Source: Onishia taeanensis | GTDB taxonomy: Bacteria; Pseudomonadota; Gammaproteobacteria; Pseudomonadales; Halomonadaceae | DNA: 64,000 nt | Reading direction: 5' to 3' | Assembly: GCF_013349955.1 (NCBI RefSeq) | Contig: NZ_JABVXC010000003.1 | Span: 1 to 64,000, forward strand | Part shown: piece after piece, positions 25,805 to 34,727 of the stretch | Layout of the letters: every line of letters starts with the position of its first letter | How positions within the stretch are numbered: the first letter of the stretch is position 1 | Program-made: the position numbers and the translations under genes | The notes under the pieces: model-generated | The model's database searches: none | What the model saw: only the letters and a program-made list of their open reading frames with translations | What the model was told of the DNA's origin: nothing

Positions 25805-26458
25805 TTGAGCCTGGCCATCTTCGATCTTGACAACACCCTGATCGGCATCGATAGCGATCATGCCTGGGGAGAGTTCCTGCTCGAACAGGGCGCAGTCGAC
25901 CCGGTTGCCTACCGGGAGGCCAACGAACGCTTCATGCGCGATTACGAGAACGGCACCCTCGATATGCATGCCTTCCTTGAAGTTGCCCTGAAGCCGCTGG
26001 CCGAAAACACCCCCGAGCAGCTGGCCGCCTGGCACCAACAGTTCATGGCCAGCAAAATCGAACCAGCCATTCTGACGCGCGGCGAGGAGCTGGTGGCACG
26101 CCACCGTACGCGAGGCGACACCCTACTGATCATTACGGCGACCAATCGCTTCATCACCGGCCCCATCGCCGAGCGACTGGGTATCGATAACCTGATTGCC
26201 GTCGAGCCGGAAATTCATAACGGGCGCTATACCGGCCGTGTCACCGGCACGCCAAGCTACCGAGAAGGCAAGGTCGTGCGGCTTGAGCAGTGGCTCGAAG
26301 GTCGCGGCGTGACCATGGATGGTGCCTGGTTCTATAGCGACTCTCATAACGATCTGCCACTGTTGGAGCAGGTGGACCACCCGGTGGCCGTCGACCCCGA
26401 CCCCAGGTTGCGCCAGCACGCCCTGGATCAGGGCTGGCGCCTCATCAGCCTGCGCTGA
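25805..26458 (+). CDS. HAD-superfamily phosphatase (SerB-like, subfamily IB)
   Basis: A 217-residue cytoplasmic phosphatase. Motif I is FDLDNTLIG near the N-terminus, motif II is the Thr of LLIITATN, and motif III/IV is WFYSDSHNDLPLL. It belongs to the HAD-IB group that includes phosphoserine phosphatase and related hydrolases; the substrate cannot be fixed by sequence alone. It starts at TTG 25805, decided by AAGGAG 6 bases upstream. Divergent from rppH, the same neighbourhood as in pseudomonads. Confidence 0.88.
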   Translation: MSLAIFDLDNTLIGIDSDHAWGEFLLEQGAVDPVAYREANERFMRDYENGTLDMHAFLEVALKPLAENTPEQLAAWHQQFMASKIEPAILTRGEELVARHRTRGDTLLIITATNRFITGPIAERLGIDNLIAVEPEIHNGRYTGRVTGTPSYREGKVVRLEQWLEGRGVTMDGAWFYSDSHNDLPLLEQVDHPVAVDPDPRLRQHALDQGWRLISLR

Positions 26459-26754
26459 GCCAACACCTCCCCTACCCTTTCTCCCGCACCCACATCGCCC
26501 TGCTCCGCCGTATTGCTCTCAGTGGCAGGCAGGGCCGTTGCACACCAAGGGGCACACAAGGATCGCCAGCCGGCCCTTGTTCCTACTCGCTTGGCTGCTT
26601 TCAGTGCCCTGTCCACCTGCAGATGGCACGAATCGGCAGGGCATATCGACAATTCATGGCTATGATGAAATTTATCCATTGGTGCAATGCAGCAAATATT
26701 GCAAACCGCACTGATGCGACAACCCACTGATTTTTATGTGATAAATGTGAATTT

Positions 26755-26785
26755 AGGAACCCAAGGTATTCCTTATAGGGTTCCT
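26755..26785. promoter_or_regulatory. Nested inverted repeat upstream of mqo promoter
   Basis: AGGAACCC (26755-26762) pairs with GGGTTCCT (26778-26785), and inside it AAGG pairs with CCTT around loop TATT. It forms a 12-bp stem with a 3-base bulge about 55 bases upstream of the -10 element. No T-run follows. It could be an operator or the end of an unseen transcript. Confidence 0.4.
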
Positions 26786-26837
26786 CTTCAGCATAAAGTC
26801 GAGCTTTGGGATGGATTTTATTTGTCTGCGAAGAAGC

Positions 26838-26843
26838 TATAAT
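26838..26843 (+). promoter_or_regulatory. -10 element of the mqo promoter
   Basis: A perfect TATAAT, placing transcription start near 26850 and giving a leader of about 107 bases. No good -35 hexamer lies at the right distance (the bases there are AT-rich), so an activator may be needed. Confidence 0.5.
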
Positions 26844-26902
26844 GCCCGCAGATGCTTCATGTCGACCCTGTAGGCGGCAGCGCCTTGCCTGCAGGCTCAG
26901 GG

Positions 26903-26923
26903 CCTCCGAGATTGTCTCGGAGG
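26903..26923 (+). other. Hairpin in the mqo leader
   Basis: CCTCCGAGA, loop TTG, TCTCGGAGG: a perfect 9-bp stem with a 3-base loop, 33 bases before the start codon. It lies within the predicted 5' untranslated region. No T-run follows, so it is not an ordinary terminator. Confidence 0.6.
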
Positions 26924-26956
26924 GTTCGTCCCGCACCAAGACAAGCGAGAGACCCC

Positions 26957-28351
26957 ATGACTACCCCGACCTACGATGTGCTGATTGTCGGAGGCGGCGT
27001 TTCCGGCACCGCCCTGCTATATGAACTGGCCCGTTACACCGATCTCAAGGCCGTCGGTCTGGTCGAGAAGTACGATCATGTGGCGATCGTCAACTCCCAT
27101 GGTCGCAACAATAGCCAGACCATTCACTGCGGCGACATCGAAACCAATTACACCCTCGAGAAGGCCAAGGTGACCAAGCGGACCGCCGGCATGGTGATTA
27201 ATTTCGCCACCAAGCTGACCCCGGCCAAGCGAGACAAGGTCGTCTACAAGTATCCGAAGATGGTGCTAGGCGTGGGCGACCGCGAAGTCGACTTCCTGCG
27301 CAACCGCTTCACCAGGTTCTCCGAACTCTTCCCCAACATGAAGCTGCTCGAGCGCGACGACATCGCCGAGCTCGAGCCCAAGCTAGTAGAAGGCCGTCGC
27401 CCGGAAGAACCGATCGTGGCCATGGGCTCAACCGGTGAATATACCGCGGTCAACTACACCACCCTCTCCGAGGCCTTCGTTGAAGAAGGAAAGAAGGCCG
27501 CCGACGAGAAGGGCATGCACTACGACGTGCATCTTTCGACCGCCGTCGAGAAGATCCATCAGGAAGGGGATCTCTTCAAGATCGAGACACCCAACAAGGG
27601 CACCCTGACGGCTCGCTATGTAGTGGTCAGCGCCGGCGGTCACTCCTTGCTGTTCGCCCATCAGATGGGCTATGGCCTCGACAAGTCCTGCCTGCCAATG
27701 GCCGGTTCCTTCTATTTCACACCGAAGGTGCTCAACGGCAAGGTCTATACCGTCCAGAACGAAAATCTGCCGTTTGCCGCGGTTCACGGCGACCCGGACG
27801 TACTGGTCGAAAACAAGACCCGCTTTGGCCCTACGGCTTTGATGCTCCCGCTGCTCGAACGCTACAACGGCAAGACGTTCATCGAGTTTCTAAAGGTCTT
27901 GCGCCTGGACCAGAACGTGGTCAAGGCCCTGTGGGACCTGCTCAAGGTGCGCGACATCCGCAACTACATCTTCAAGAACTTCATGTTCGAGGTGCCCTGG
28001 CTGCGTGAGCGCCTGTTCCTCAAGGACGTGCAGAAGATCGTGCCTAGCCTGACCGTCAAGGACGTCAGCTTTGCCAAGGGCTTCGGCGGCGTGCGCCCGC
28101 AGCTGATCGACAAGGAAAAACAGAAGCTGGTCATGGGCGAGGCCAAGATCAACCCGGGTACCGGCATCGTCTTCAACATGACGCCCTCTCCGGGCGGCAC
28201 CAGCTGCCTTGGCAATGCCGAGAAAGACATGTTCCTGGCCCAGCAATTCCTCGGCTTCAACATCGACACCGACGCCTTCGAGCAGGACCTGCTAACCGGT
28301 GAGGTGCCGTTGACTGACCTGGAGCGCCCCGAGGCCTCATCGCTGATGTAA
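26957..28351 (+). CDS. mqo: FAD-dependent malate:quinone oxidoreductase family protein
   Basis: A 464-residue peripheral membrane flavoprotein. The N-terminal dinucleotide-binding motif is VLIVGGGVSGTALLYELARY, followed by VEKYDHVAIVNSHGRNNSQT, a block characteristic of the shorter (Helicobacter/Pseudomonas-type) malate:quinone oxidoreductase group. The family oxidises malate to oxaloacetate and passes electrons to the quinone pool, bypassing NAD-linked malate dehydrogenase. The start is ATG 26957 (MTTPTYDVLI); upstream codons in frame are leader sequence. Stand-alone gene with its own promoter and a strong terminator. Substrate assignment rests on family resemblance; other hydroxy acids are possible. 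Confidence 0.82.
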   Translation: MTTPTYDVLIVGGGVSGTALLYELARYTDLKAVGLVEKYDHVAIVNSHGRNNSQTIHCGDIETNYTLEKAKVTKRTAGMVINFATKLTPAKRDKVVYKYPKMVLGVGDREVDFLRNRFTRFSELFPNMKLLERDDIAELEPKLVEGRRPEEPIVAMGSTGEYTAVNYTTLSEAFVEEGKKAADEKGMHYDVHLSTAVEKIHQEGDLFKIETPNKGTLTARYVVVSAGGHSLLFAHQMGYGLDKSCLPMAGSFYFTPKVLNGKVYTVQNENLPFAAVHGDPDVLVENKTRFGPTALMLPLLERYNGKTFIEFLKVLRLDQNVVKALWDLLKVRDIRNYIFKNFMFEVPWLRERLFLKDVQKIVPSLTVKDVSFAKGFGGVRPQLIDKEKQKLVMGEAKINPGTGIVFNMTPSPGGTSCLGNAEKDMFLAQQFLGFNIDTDAFEQDLLTGEVPLTDLERPEASSLM

Positions 28352-28367
28352 TCTCACTGCCCTGAAC

Positions 28368-28391
28368 TTCAAGTTCAAGTTCAAGTTCAAG
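28368..28391. repeat. TTCAAG hexanucleotide repeat, four units
   Basis: Four exact tandem TTCAAG units between the mqo stop codon and its terminator. A simple repeat with possible copy-number variation; no coding consequence. Confidence 0.9.
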
Positions 28392-28401
28392 CCCAGAACG
28401 C

Positions 28402-28432
28402 AAAACGCCCCGGTCGTGTACCGGGGCGTTTT
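28402..28432. terminator. Bidirectional terminator between mqo and rsd
   Basis: AAAACGCCCCGG (28402-28413), a 7-base loop, CCGGGGCGTTTT (28421-28432): a perfect 12-bp stem ending in T on both strands. It serves the convergent mqo and rsd genes. Confidence 0.92.
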
Positions 28433-28511
28433 CGTTGGCGCCTGACCAAGATATCTCGATCGGGGCGAGGCCTAAGGCAGGCACCAGGCTCAGCCCCATT
28501 CAAGACTGAGC

Positions 28512-29018
28512 TCAGGAGCTGGTCACGCCGATAGAGCGCTGGGCCTCTGCTGGCGGTGAATGTGCGGCATGCAGACGACCAATCAGCTGGTCCTCCAGAT
28601 CGAACCGCGACTCCAAGCCCCGTGCCAGGCGATCCAACCAAGCCGGTAGGCGACACAGATAGTATTCGCAGCGATCCGGGGTGGCGTAATCAGCATCGAA
28701 TGACAGCACCAGTTCAGTGGACATCTCGAGACGCTCGAGCAGCTGGTCGGCAATGGTCAGCGCTTCGTCGTCGCCAAAGGCCTTGGCTTCCTCGCGCAGC
28801 TGCGGGTAAATCTCGAAATGGCCGGCGCTGATATAGTCCATGAGCAGCTCACTGAAGCCATCGATCTGCGCTTTTTCAACCGACTCGAGAGCGTCGTCGC
28901 AATCCTTCCTGAGCGCGACGAAGCTATTGAGCATCACTCGGCGCTCCTCGAGCCAACGATCGATTAACCGGTGAACTCCACCCCAGCGCTCCAATGCGGT
29001 TTGGCAATCTTCCAGCAT
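28512..29018 (-). CDS. rsd: Rsd/AlgQ-family anti-sigma-70 factor
   Basis: A 168-residue helical protein of the Rsd/AlgQ family, which binds region 4 of the housekeeping sigma factor and shifts RNA polymerase towards alternative sigmas. The N-terminal LEDCQTALERWGGVHRLIDR and WLEERRVML match the E. coli Rsd pattern. The rsd-dsbB arrangement resembles algQ-dsb in Pseudomonas. E. coli Rsd is about the same length (158 aa). Confidence 0.88.
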   Translation of the reverse strand: MLEDCQTALERWGGVHRLIDRWLEERRVMLNSFVALRKDCDDALESVEKAQIDGFSELLMDYISAGHFEIYPQLREEAKAFGDDEALTIADQLLERLEMSTELVLSFDADYATPDRCEYYLCRLPAWLDRLARGLESRFDLEDQLIGRLHAAHSPPAEAQRSIGVTSS

Positions 29019-29157
29019 AGTGGCCTCCCAAGCCCGGGCTCTATGCCCTCTAACGTAACTCCGTTGTGAGCAAGACTCCGCTTCCAGAGATAGCCTGTCA
29101 ATGCAAAGATGTCGCCTCTATTGATCCAGGACAACCCTTAGTCAACGCACGGGCGTT

Positions 29158-29688
29158 TCAAGCAGTCGCTTGACGACGGCGCCCGCTCAAGGCGGAGCGC
29201 AACACGCCAAGCGGTGCCAGTGCCAGCACCACAAAGCCGATCAGGGTCCAACCCGGCAACGACAGGCCAAACAGCCGCCCGCCGACTTCCGCACATTCTC
29301 CGGAGCCTACCAACACCATGCTCAATACCTTCTGGAGCGGCAGAATCTCCAGCATGTAATCAAGCCCCGGACCACAGCTGGGCACCTCGCTGGGCGGCAG
29401 CGACTGGAGCCACAGGTGGCGCCCGGCAAGCCCTATCCCAACCGCCACCGTAAGAAGCCCCAGCACTCCGTAGACGATGCCTCCCCATCCACGTGGCCCA
29501 TGCAGCGCGGCCAGAGCAAGCACCAAAGCAGTGGCCAGTACCGCGACACGCTGGAAGATGCAGAGCGGGCAGGGCTCCAGCCCCATGACGTGCTCAAGGA
29601 ACAGCGCAACGCCCATCATCAGCACACAAAAGCCCAGCCCTGCCAACGCAAAGCGTCGCGGCGTCCACGCCTCGAGAGATCGCATCAT
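29158..29688 (-). CDS. dsbB: Disulfide bond formation protein B
   Basis: A 176-residue inner-membrane protein with four helices that reoxidises periplasmic DsbA and passes electrons to quinone. Both essential cysteine pairs are present: GLEPCPLCIFQR and, in the second periplasmic loop, VPSCGPGLDY with GSGECAEV. Arg follows the first pair in FQR, as needed for quinone contact. The start is ATG 29688 (or the adjacent 29685); frames beginning further upstream lack hydrophobic or conserved sequence. Confidence 0.95.
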   Translation of the reverse strand: MMRSLEAWTPRRFALAGLGFCVLMMGVALFLEHVMGLEPCPLCIFQRVAVLATALVLALAALHGPRGWGGIVYGVLGLLTVAVGIGLAGRHLWLQSLPPSEVPSCGPGLDYMLEILPLQKVLSMVLVGSGECAEVGGRLFGLSLPGWTLIGFVVLALAPLGVLRSALSGRRRQATA

Positions 29689-29756
29689 GCGGAACACATC
29701 CTTAAAGAAAATCAGAGACCAAGGCCCCACCCTAGCTGGGGAGGCCCGACCAGCAT

Positions 29757-31373
29757 TCAGGCATCGCCGATGGGGCGAGGTTCCCGCGCCTGAGCGAAAT
29801 AGTGCGCCAAGAAGTCGTCGAAGTTTTCCACTTCAGCCGCCTCGATGTCGCCCTGCTGCTGCAAGGAGGTCTCGCGAAGCTCTTCCAGCAGCGCATCGCG
29901 GGCGCGATCCATCGGCTCGGCGCGCCAGGCATTCGCCTGCTCTCTGGCCAACTCAAGAGTTGCCTCGACGAAGTCTTCATCGTTGTCGCGCAGCCGAGCC
30001 GCCAACTGACCGGAAGGCGTCAGGCTCGGATCATCGAGGCGCGGTTTCAGTGTACTCAGCGCCTGGGCATGGGCGTCGCCACCTTCGATGATATCGAGCA
30101 ATTCGGCCACGTCTTCGAGCTCCGAGAAAATCACGTGGCCGCGCTCGGCAAGACGCTGAGCCTGGCCGTCGACGGTCAGGCGCAGCTCGGGATCACGGCC
30201 ACGCTCGACAACGAGACGACGATTATCGTCGAGCCGGTCGCACTCTTCATCGGAAATCCACGGGCTTTCGGCCAGCAAACACCACATCAGGAAAGTATCG
30301 AGGAAGCGCATCTGCGCCTCGTCGACGCCGAGTGCCATGAAGGGGTTGAGGTCGAGACAGCGCACCTCGATGTACTCGACGCCCCGCGCCTCGAGGGCCT
30401 GGGTCGGGGTCTCGTCGTGGCGTGCCACCCGCTTGGGGCGAATATCGCTGTAGTACTCGTTTTCGATCTGCAGGATATTGGCATTGAGCTGCCGCCATTC
30501 GCCGTCCACCTTCACGCCCTTGTCCTGGTAAGCCGGCCAGGGGGTGGAGATGGCGTGACGCAGGGTGCCAACGTAGTTGGACAACGAGTTGAAGCAAATC
30601 TTGAGCTGCTCCTGCACCTTGTTCTGGTAACCCAGATCGGACATGCGCAGCGTCGTGGCATAGTCGGACAGCAGCGTGCGGCGGCCATGACGATGCAGCT
30701 TGTCAGAGGCGGGCCGGCCGTCGAGAAAGCTCTCGTCAATGGCCGGCGAGGCACCGAACAGGTACATCAAGAGCCAGCTGTTGCGCCGGAAATGCCGGAT
30801 CAGACCGAAGTAGCGCAGCGACCGATAATCCCCTTCGGTGTCGCGACCCGCCTGGCGGTCGAGCTCCTTGAGCAGCGGCCAAAGGTTGTCCGGCACCGAG
30901 ACGTTGTAGTGCAACCCTGCGATGGCCTGCATGATGCGTCCGTAGCGCACGTCCAAGCCCTTGCGATAGACATGCTTCATGGTGCCGACGTTGGAGTCGC
31001 CGTAGTCGGCGATGGGCACGCTGTCGTTGCCATTGAGCCGTGAGGGCATACTGGCCGGCCAGATCAGCTCTTCGCCCAAGTAGCGATAGCTATAGCGATG
31101 CAGGTCGCCGAGAAACGCCAGCGCATCCGCCGGCCGACAGTGAACCGGTGTAATGTACTCGAGTAGCGCCTCGGAGTAATCGGTGGTGATGTACGGGTGC
31201 GTCAGCTTCGACCCCAGACGACGAGGATGTGGCGTCGCGGCGATCATGCCGTGGGCATCGGCGCGCAGGCCCTCCTTCTCGATACCACGACGCAGCCGGC
31301 CGATCAGCCCTTTGCGGGCAGGCCCCTTGAGACGGGAGAGAACGGTGGCGAGTTGCTCGGACAAGGTGAACAC
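29757..31373 (-). CDS. gshA: Glutamate-cysteine ligase
   Basis: A 538-residue enzyme that joins glutamate and cysteine with ATP in the first, rate-limiting step of glutathione synthesis. Family segments visible are RRGIEKEGLRADA, THPYITTDYSEALLEYITP, YGDSNVGTMKHVYRKGLDVRYG and GVEYIEVRCLDLNPF. The length is close to E. coli GshA (518 aa). The start codon is GTG at 31373; the nearest ATG upstream is out of frame, and the ribosome-binding site is weak, so translation may be modest. Confidence 0.95.
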   Translation of the reverse strand: MFTLSEQLATVLSRLKGPARKGLIGRLRRGIEKEGLRADAHGMIAATPHPRRLGSKLTHPYITTDYSEALLEYITPVHCRPADALAFLGDLHRYSYRYLGEELIWPASMPSRLNGNDSVPIADYGDSNVGTMKHVYRKGLDVRYGRIMQAIAGLHYNVSVPDNLWPLLKELDRQAGRDTEGDYRSLRYFGLIRHFRRNSWLLMYLFGASPAIDESFLDGRPASDKLHRHGRRTLLSDYATTLRMSDLGYQNKVQEQLKICFNSLSNYVGTLRHAISTPWPAYQDKGVKVDGEWRQLNANILQIENEYYSDIRPKRVARHDETPTQALEARGVEYIEVRCLDLNPFMALGVDEAQMRFLDTFLMWCLLAESPWISDEECDRLDDNRRLVVERGRDPELRLTVDGQAQRLAERGHVIFSELEDVAELLDIIEGGDAHAQALSTLKPRLDDPSLTPSGQLAARLRDNDEDFVEATLELAREQANAWRAEPMDRARDALLEELRETSLQQQGDIEAAEVENFDDFLAHYFAQAREPRPIGDA

Positions 31374-31536
31374 CCCATGTCATGGAAGGGCGGGGCCGGG
31401 CCCCTCTCTTCGCTCTTGAAAACGGGGCGAGCGCCATAGGCGTGACGCTCGCACGAAACGGGTTCCCACAATCGGGAGCTCAAACAAGTAATTATGCGGC
31501 CTCGATGGCAGCTTTCAAGGCGCCATCAGCAGGCCA

Positions 31537-33897
31537 TCACTTGGTCTTGTGCTTGGCCTGCAGAAGAGCCGCACCCAGCGCGCCCACCGGCTGGTCACTC
31601 CGCGAGGCTTCGCTTTCCTGGCGACGCGGTTTGCGCTCACGGGTGCTGCGCCGCGAATCACCGCCGCGTCCGCCGCTGGTTTCTGCTCCTGGCGCTTCGG
31701 GCTCGTCGTCCAGCCGCATCGACAGGCCGATACGCTTACGCGGAATATCCACCGCCATCACCTTGACCCGCACGATGTCGCCGGCCTTGACCACGCTGCG
31801 CGGGTCCTCGACGAAGCTGTGCGACAACGCCGAGATATGCACCAGGCCATCCTGGTGGACGCCGATGTCGACGAAGGCGCCGAAGTGAGTGACGTTGGTC
31901 ACACTGCCCTCGAGCAGCATCCCGGGTTCGAGATCCTTCAGGGTCTCGACGCCCTCGCGGAACTCGGCGGCCTTGAACTCCGGACGCGGGTCGCGGCCCG
32001 GCTTATCGAGTTCTTTGAGGATATCGCTGATGGTCGGCACACCGAAGCGCTCATCGGCATGCTCGGCGGGCTTTATCGCCTTGAGGGTGGCGCTATCACC
32101 GATCAGGCTCGCCACCTCGCGGCGCCCGGCCTTGGCGATGCGCTCGACCAGCGGATAGGCCTCAGGGTGCACGGCGCTGGCATCCAGGGGGTTGTCACCG
32201 TTCATGATACGCAGGAAGCCGGCACACTGCTCGAAGGTCTTGGGCCCCAGCCGGCTGACTTCGAGCAGCGCCTGACGGCTCGCAAAGGCGCCTTCGGCGT
32301 TGCGGCGAGCAACGATGTTTTCGGCAAGCCCGGGGTTGAGACCCGAGACCCGCGAGAGCAGCGCGCTGGAGGCCATGTTGAGATCCACCCCCACGGCGTT
32401 GACGCAGTCCTCGATCACCGCCTCGAGGCTGCGGGAGAGCTGCACCTGGGAGACGTCGTGCTGATACTGGCCAACGCCGATCGACTTGGGCTCGATCTTG
32501 ACCAGCTCGGCCAGCGGGTCCTGCAGACGACGGGCGATCGAGACCGCCCCACGGATGGTGACATCGAGATCCGGGAACTCCCGGGCCGCATACTCCGAGG
32601 CGGAGTACACCGAGGCCCCGGCCTCGCTGACCATCACCTTGCTGACCTTGCGGCCACTCTGACCGCCCAGACGACTGATCAGGTCGCCGGCCAGCTTGTC
32701 GGTCTCGCGACTGGCCGTGCCGTTGCCTACCGCGATCAATTCGACGCCGTGCTTCTCAACCAGCTTGCCGAGCACGGCAAGCGACTCATCCCAGCGATTC
32801 TGAGGCGCATGAGGGTAGATGGTGGCGTGCTCGAGGAACTGGCCGGTAGCGTCCACCACCGCGACCTTGCAGCCGGTACGCAGGCCAGGGTCGAGGGCCA
32901 AGGTAGCCTTCGGGCCCGCCGGTGCCGCCAGCAGCAGATCCTTGAGGTTGGCGGCAAAGACGTTGATCGCTTCAAGCTCGGCGCGTTCACGCAGCCGCCC
33001 CATCAGCTCGGTTTCGAGGTGCGTGTAGAGCTTGACCCGCCAGGTCCAGCGCACCACCTCCCGCAGCCAACGGTCGGCCGGGCGGCCGTGATCCTGGATA
33101 CCGGCCTGGCGGGCGATAGCGACCTCGGCCGGGTGCACCGGCGCCTCATCCTCGCCGGGCAGTTTCAGGGCCAGTGCCAGGACGCCCTCGTTGCGACCGC
33201 GGAACATCGCCAGCGCGCGATGCGACGGCACCTTGACCAGCCGCTCATCATGTTCGAAGTAGTCGGAGAACTTGGCGCCCTCCTCGGCCTTACCCTCGAT
33301 CAAGCGAGCGCTGAGTTCGCCCTCCTCCCAGAATCGCTCGCGCAGGCGACCGACCAGCTCGGCATCCTCGGCAAAGCGCTCCATGAGAATTTGCTTGGCC
33401 CCATCGAGAGCCGCCTTGGCATCCTCGATGGCCGGGGTATCACCCTCGGCGGCACGCAAATAGCCTTGGGCTTCCTGCTGGGGATCGAGAGAGGGATCGG
33501 CAAGCAGTGCATCCGCCAAGGGTTCCAGGCCAGCCTCGCGGGCGATCTGAGCCTTGGTACGGCGCTTCTTGCGATAGGGCAGGTAGAGGTCTTCGAGTCG
33601 CTGTTTGGTGTCGGCATCGCGAATCTGCTTGGCAAGCTTGGGGTCGAGCTTGCCCTGCTCGTCGATGGCGGCCAGCACCGCCTCGCGGCGCTCTTCGAGT
33701 TCACGACAGTAACGCAGGCGCTCGTCGAGCTGGCGCAGTTGGGTGTCGTCCAGCCCGCCGGTGACTTCCTTGCGGTAGCGGGAGATGAAGGGCACGCTGG
33801 CCCCGCCATCGAGCAGCTCAACCGTGGCCGCCACCTGCTGGGGGCGAACAGCGAGTTCTTCGGCGAGGCGAGCATTGATCTTGGCTTGTGCGTCCAT
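31537..33897 (-). CDS. tex: Tex-family S1 RNA-binding transcription accessory protein
   Basis: A 786-residue nucleic-acid-binding protein of the Tex/YhgF family, implicated in transcription processes and virulence-gene expression. Visible features are the N-terminal Tex block ([17 protein letters not shown]), the YqgF/RuvX-like nuclease-fold domain ([17 protein letters not shown]), helix-hairpin-helix motifs ([17 protein letters not shown]) and a C-terminal S1 domain ([19 protein letters not shown]). The tail beyond the S1 domain is Arg/Ser-rich. AAGGA precedes the ATG at 33897. Confidence 0.95.
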   Translation of the reverse strand: MDAQAKINARLAEELAVRPQQVAATVELLDGGASVPFISRYRKEVTGGLDDTQLRQLDERLRYCRELEERREAVLAAIDEQGKLDPKLAKQIRDADTKQRLEDLYLPYRKKRRTKAQIAREAGLEPLADALLADPSLDPQQEAQGYLRAAEGDTPAIEDAKAALDGAKQILMERFAEDAELVGRLRERFWEEGELSARLIEGKAEEGAKFSDYFEHDERLVKVPSHRALAMFRGRNEGVLALALKLPGEDEAPVHPAEVAIARQAGIQDHGRPADRWLREVVRWTWRVKLYTHLETELMGRLRERAELEAINVFAANLKDLLLAAPAGPKATLALDPGLRTGCKVAVVDATGQFLEHATIYPHAPQNRWDESLAVLGKLVEKHGVELIAVGNGTASRETDKLAGDLISRLGGQSGRKVSKVMVSEAGASVYSASEYAAREFPDLDVTIRGAVSIARRLQDPLAELVKIEPKSIGVGQYQHDVSQVQLSRSLEAVIEDCVNAVGVDLNMASSALLSRVSGLNPGLAENIVARRNAEGAFASRQALLEVSRLGPKTFEQCAGFLRIMNGDNPLDASAVHPEAYPLVERIAKAGRREVASLIGDSATLKAIKPAEHADERFGVPTISDILKELDKPGRDPRPEFKAAEFREGVETLKDLEPGMLLEGSVTNVTHFGAFVDIGVHQDGLVHISALSHSFVEDPRSVVKAGDIVRVKVMAVDIPRKRIGLSMRLDDEPEAPGAETSGGRGGDSRRSTRERKPRRQESEASRSDQPVGALGAALLQAKHKTK

Positions 33898-34001
33898 GGA
33901 GTCCTTGACGTTCGACCGACGAAAGATCGCGACAAGGTATCATAAACGCTTCGGCATCGCTGCCTGACGCGGGGCCGGCGCAGAACCACCCCGTCTGGCC
34001 G

Positions 34002-34499
34002 TCAGGCTGCGACGAAGGTCAGCGCCAAGCCGTTGTTGCACCAGCGCAGGCCGGTGGGCTCTGGGCCGTCCTCGAATACATGCCCCTGATGCCCACCGCA
34101 GCGCGCGCAGTGATACTCGGTGCGCGGCCAGATCGCCGAATAGTCGACCTCGGTCAGCAGATGGCCTTCCAAGTGGGTGAAGAAGCTTGGCCAGCCGGTG
34201 CCGGAGTCATATTTCATGTCGCTCTTGAAGAGCAGCAGCTCGCAGCCCGCACAGCGAAACTCCCCCTTTCGGGTTTCCTTGTCCAAGGGGCTCGAATGCG
34301 CAGGCTCGGTACCCGCCTCGCGCAGCACATGAAACTGCGCTTCGCTGAGCCGCTCACGCCACTGCGCCTCGCTGAGCTCGAGCACCTCGAGGCCCGGAGC
34401 GCGCTCCAGGTTCGGTTTGGGCCGGGCATTGGCCAGTGCGGGAAACAGACTTGCCATGCCACCGGCGCCAAGCAGACCGATAAAGTGTCGACGTTTCAT
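34002..34499 (-). CDS. msrB: Exported (Tat-type signal) methionine-R-sulfoxide reductase MsrB
   Basis: A 165-residue MsrB that reduces methionine R-sulfoxide. The catalytic Cys154 is in GLRWCNNGLAL, and zinc cysteines are Cys83, Cys86, Cys131 and Cys134. The substrate-site GTGWPSF is intact. Unlike cytoplasmic E. coli MsrB, the protein begins MKRRHFIGLLGAGGMASLFP, with paired arginines and a hydrophobic stretch ending ALANA, a Tat-type signal. A periplasmic site of action is inferred. The start is ATG 34499 with GGAGG 5 bases upstream; upstream in-frame codons are rejected on that basis. Confidence 0.92.
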   Translation of the reverse strand: MKRRHFIGLLGAGGMASLFPALANARPKPNLERAPGLEVLELSEAQWRERLSEAQFHVLREAGTEPAHSSPLDKETRKGEFRCAGCELLLFKSDMKYDSGTGWPSFFTHLEGHLLTEVDYSAIWPRTEYHCARCGGHQGHVFEDGPEPTGLRWCNNGLALTFVAA

Positions 34500-34645
34500 T
34501 ACTACCTCCACTGATGGCACCGATTCATCCAAGATGGCGACGGTTCGCCTGAAAGATCCGGTGCTTAACCCGAGTGCCTGGATATGCGTCAGCACTTGAA
34601 GACAGGCATCCAACTACTGCTGCCAGAAAGGCGACACCCACAAAA

Positions 34646-34667
34646 AAGGGAAGCCGCGGCTTCCCTT
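34646..34667 (-). terminator. pckA terminator
   Basis: AAGGGAAGCCGCGGCTTCCCTT, a perfect 22-bp palindrome followed on the minus strand by TTTTGTG. It lies 60 bases after the pckA stop codon. Confidence 0.9.
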
Positions 34668-34727
34668 ATCTGACTCTCGATTCGCGCCGGGGTTCGTCCC
34701 GGCGCTAACCTTTGGACCGATAGGCGC

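Larger units (their letters stand above)
26459..26956. other. Long upstream region of the malate:quinone oxidoreductase gene
   Basis: About 500 bases without a convincing gene. It holds a large hairpin at 26755-26785, a perfect -10 hexamer at 26838-26843 and a second hairpin at 26903-26923, described separately. The first 150 bases are featureless. Confidence 0.5.

Noticed and set aside
26601..26939. 112-codon minus-strand frame upstream of mqo
   Set aside because: It spans the mqo promoter and hairpins, has no ribosome-binding site and no recognisable domain.
31549..33945. 798-codon plus-strand frame antisense to tex
   Set aside because: A shadow of the tex gene, for the same reasons.
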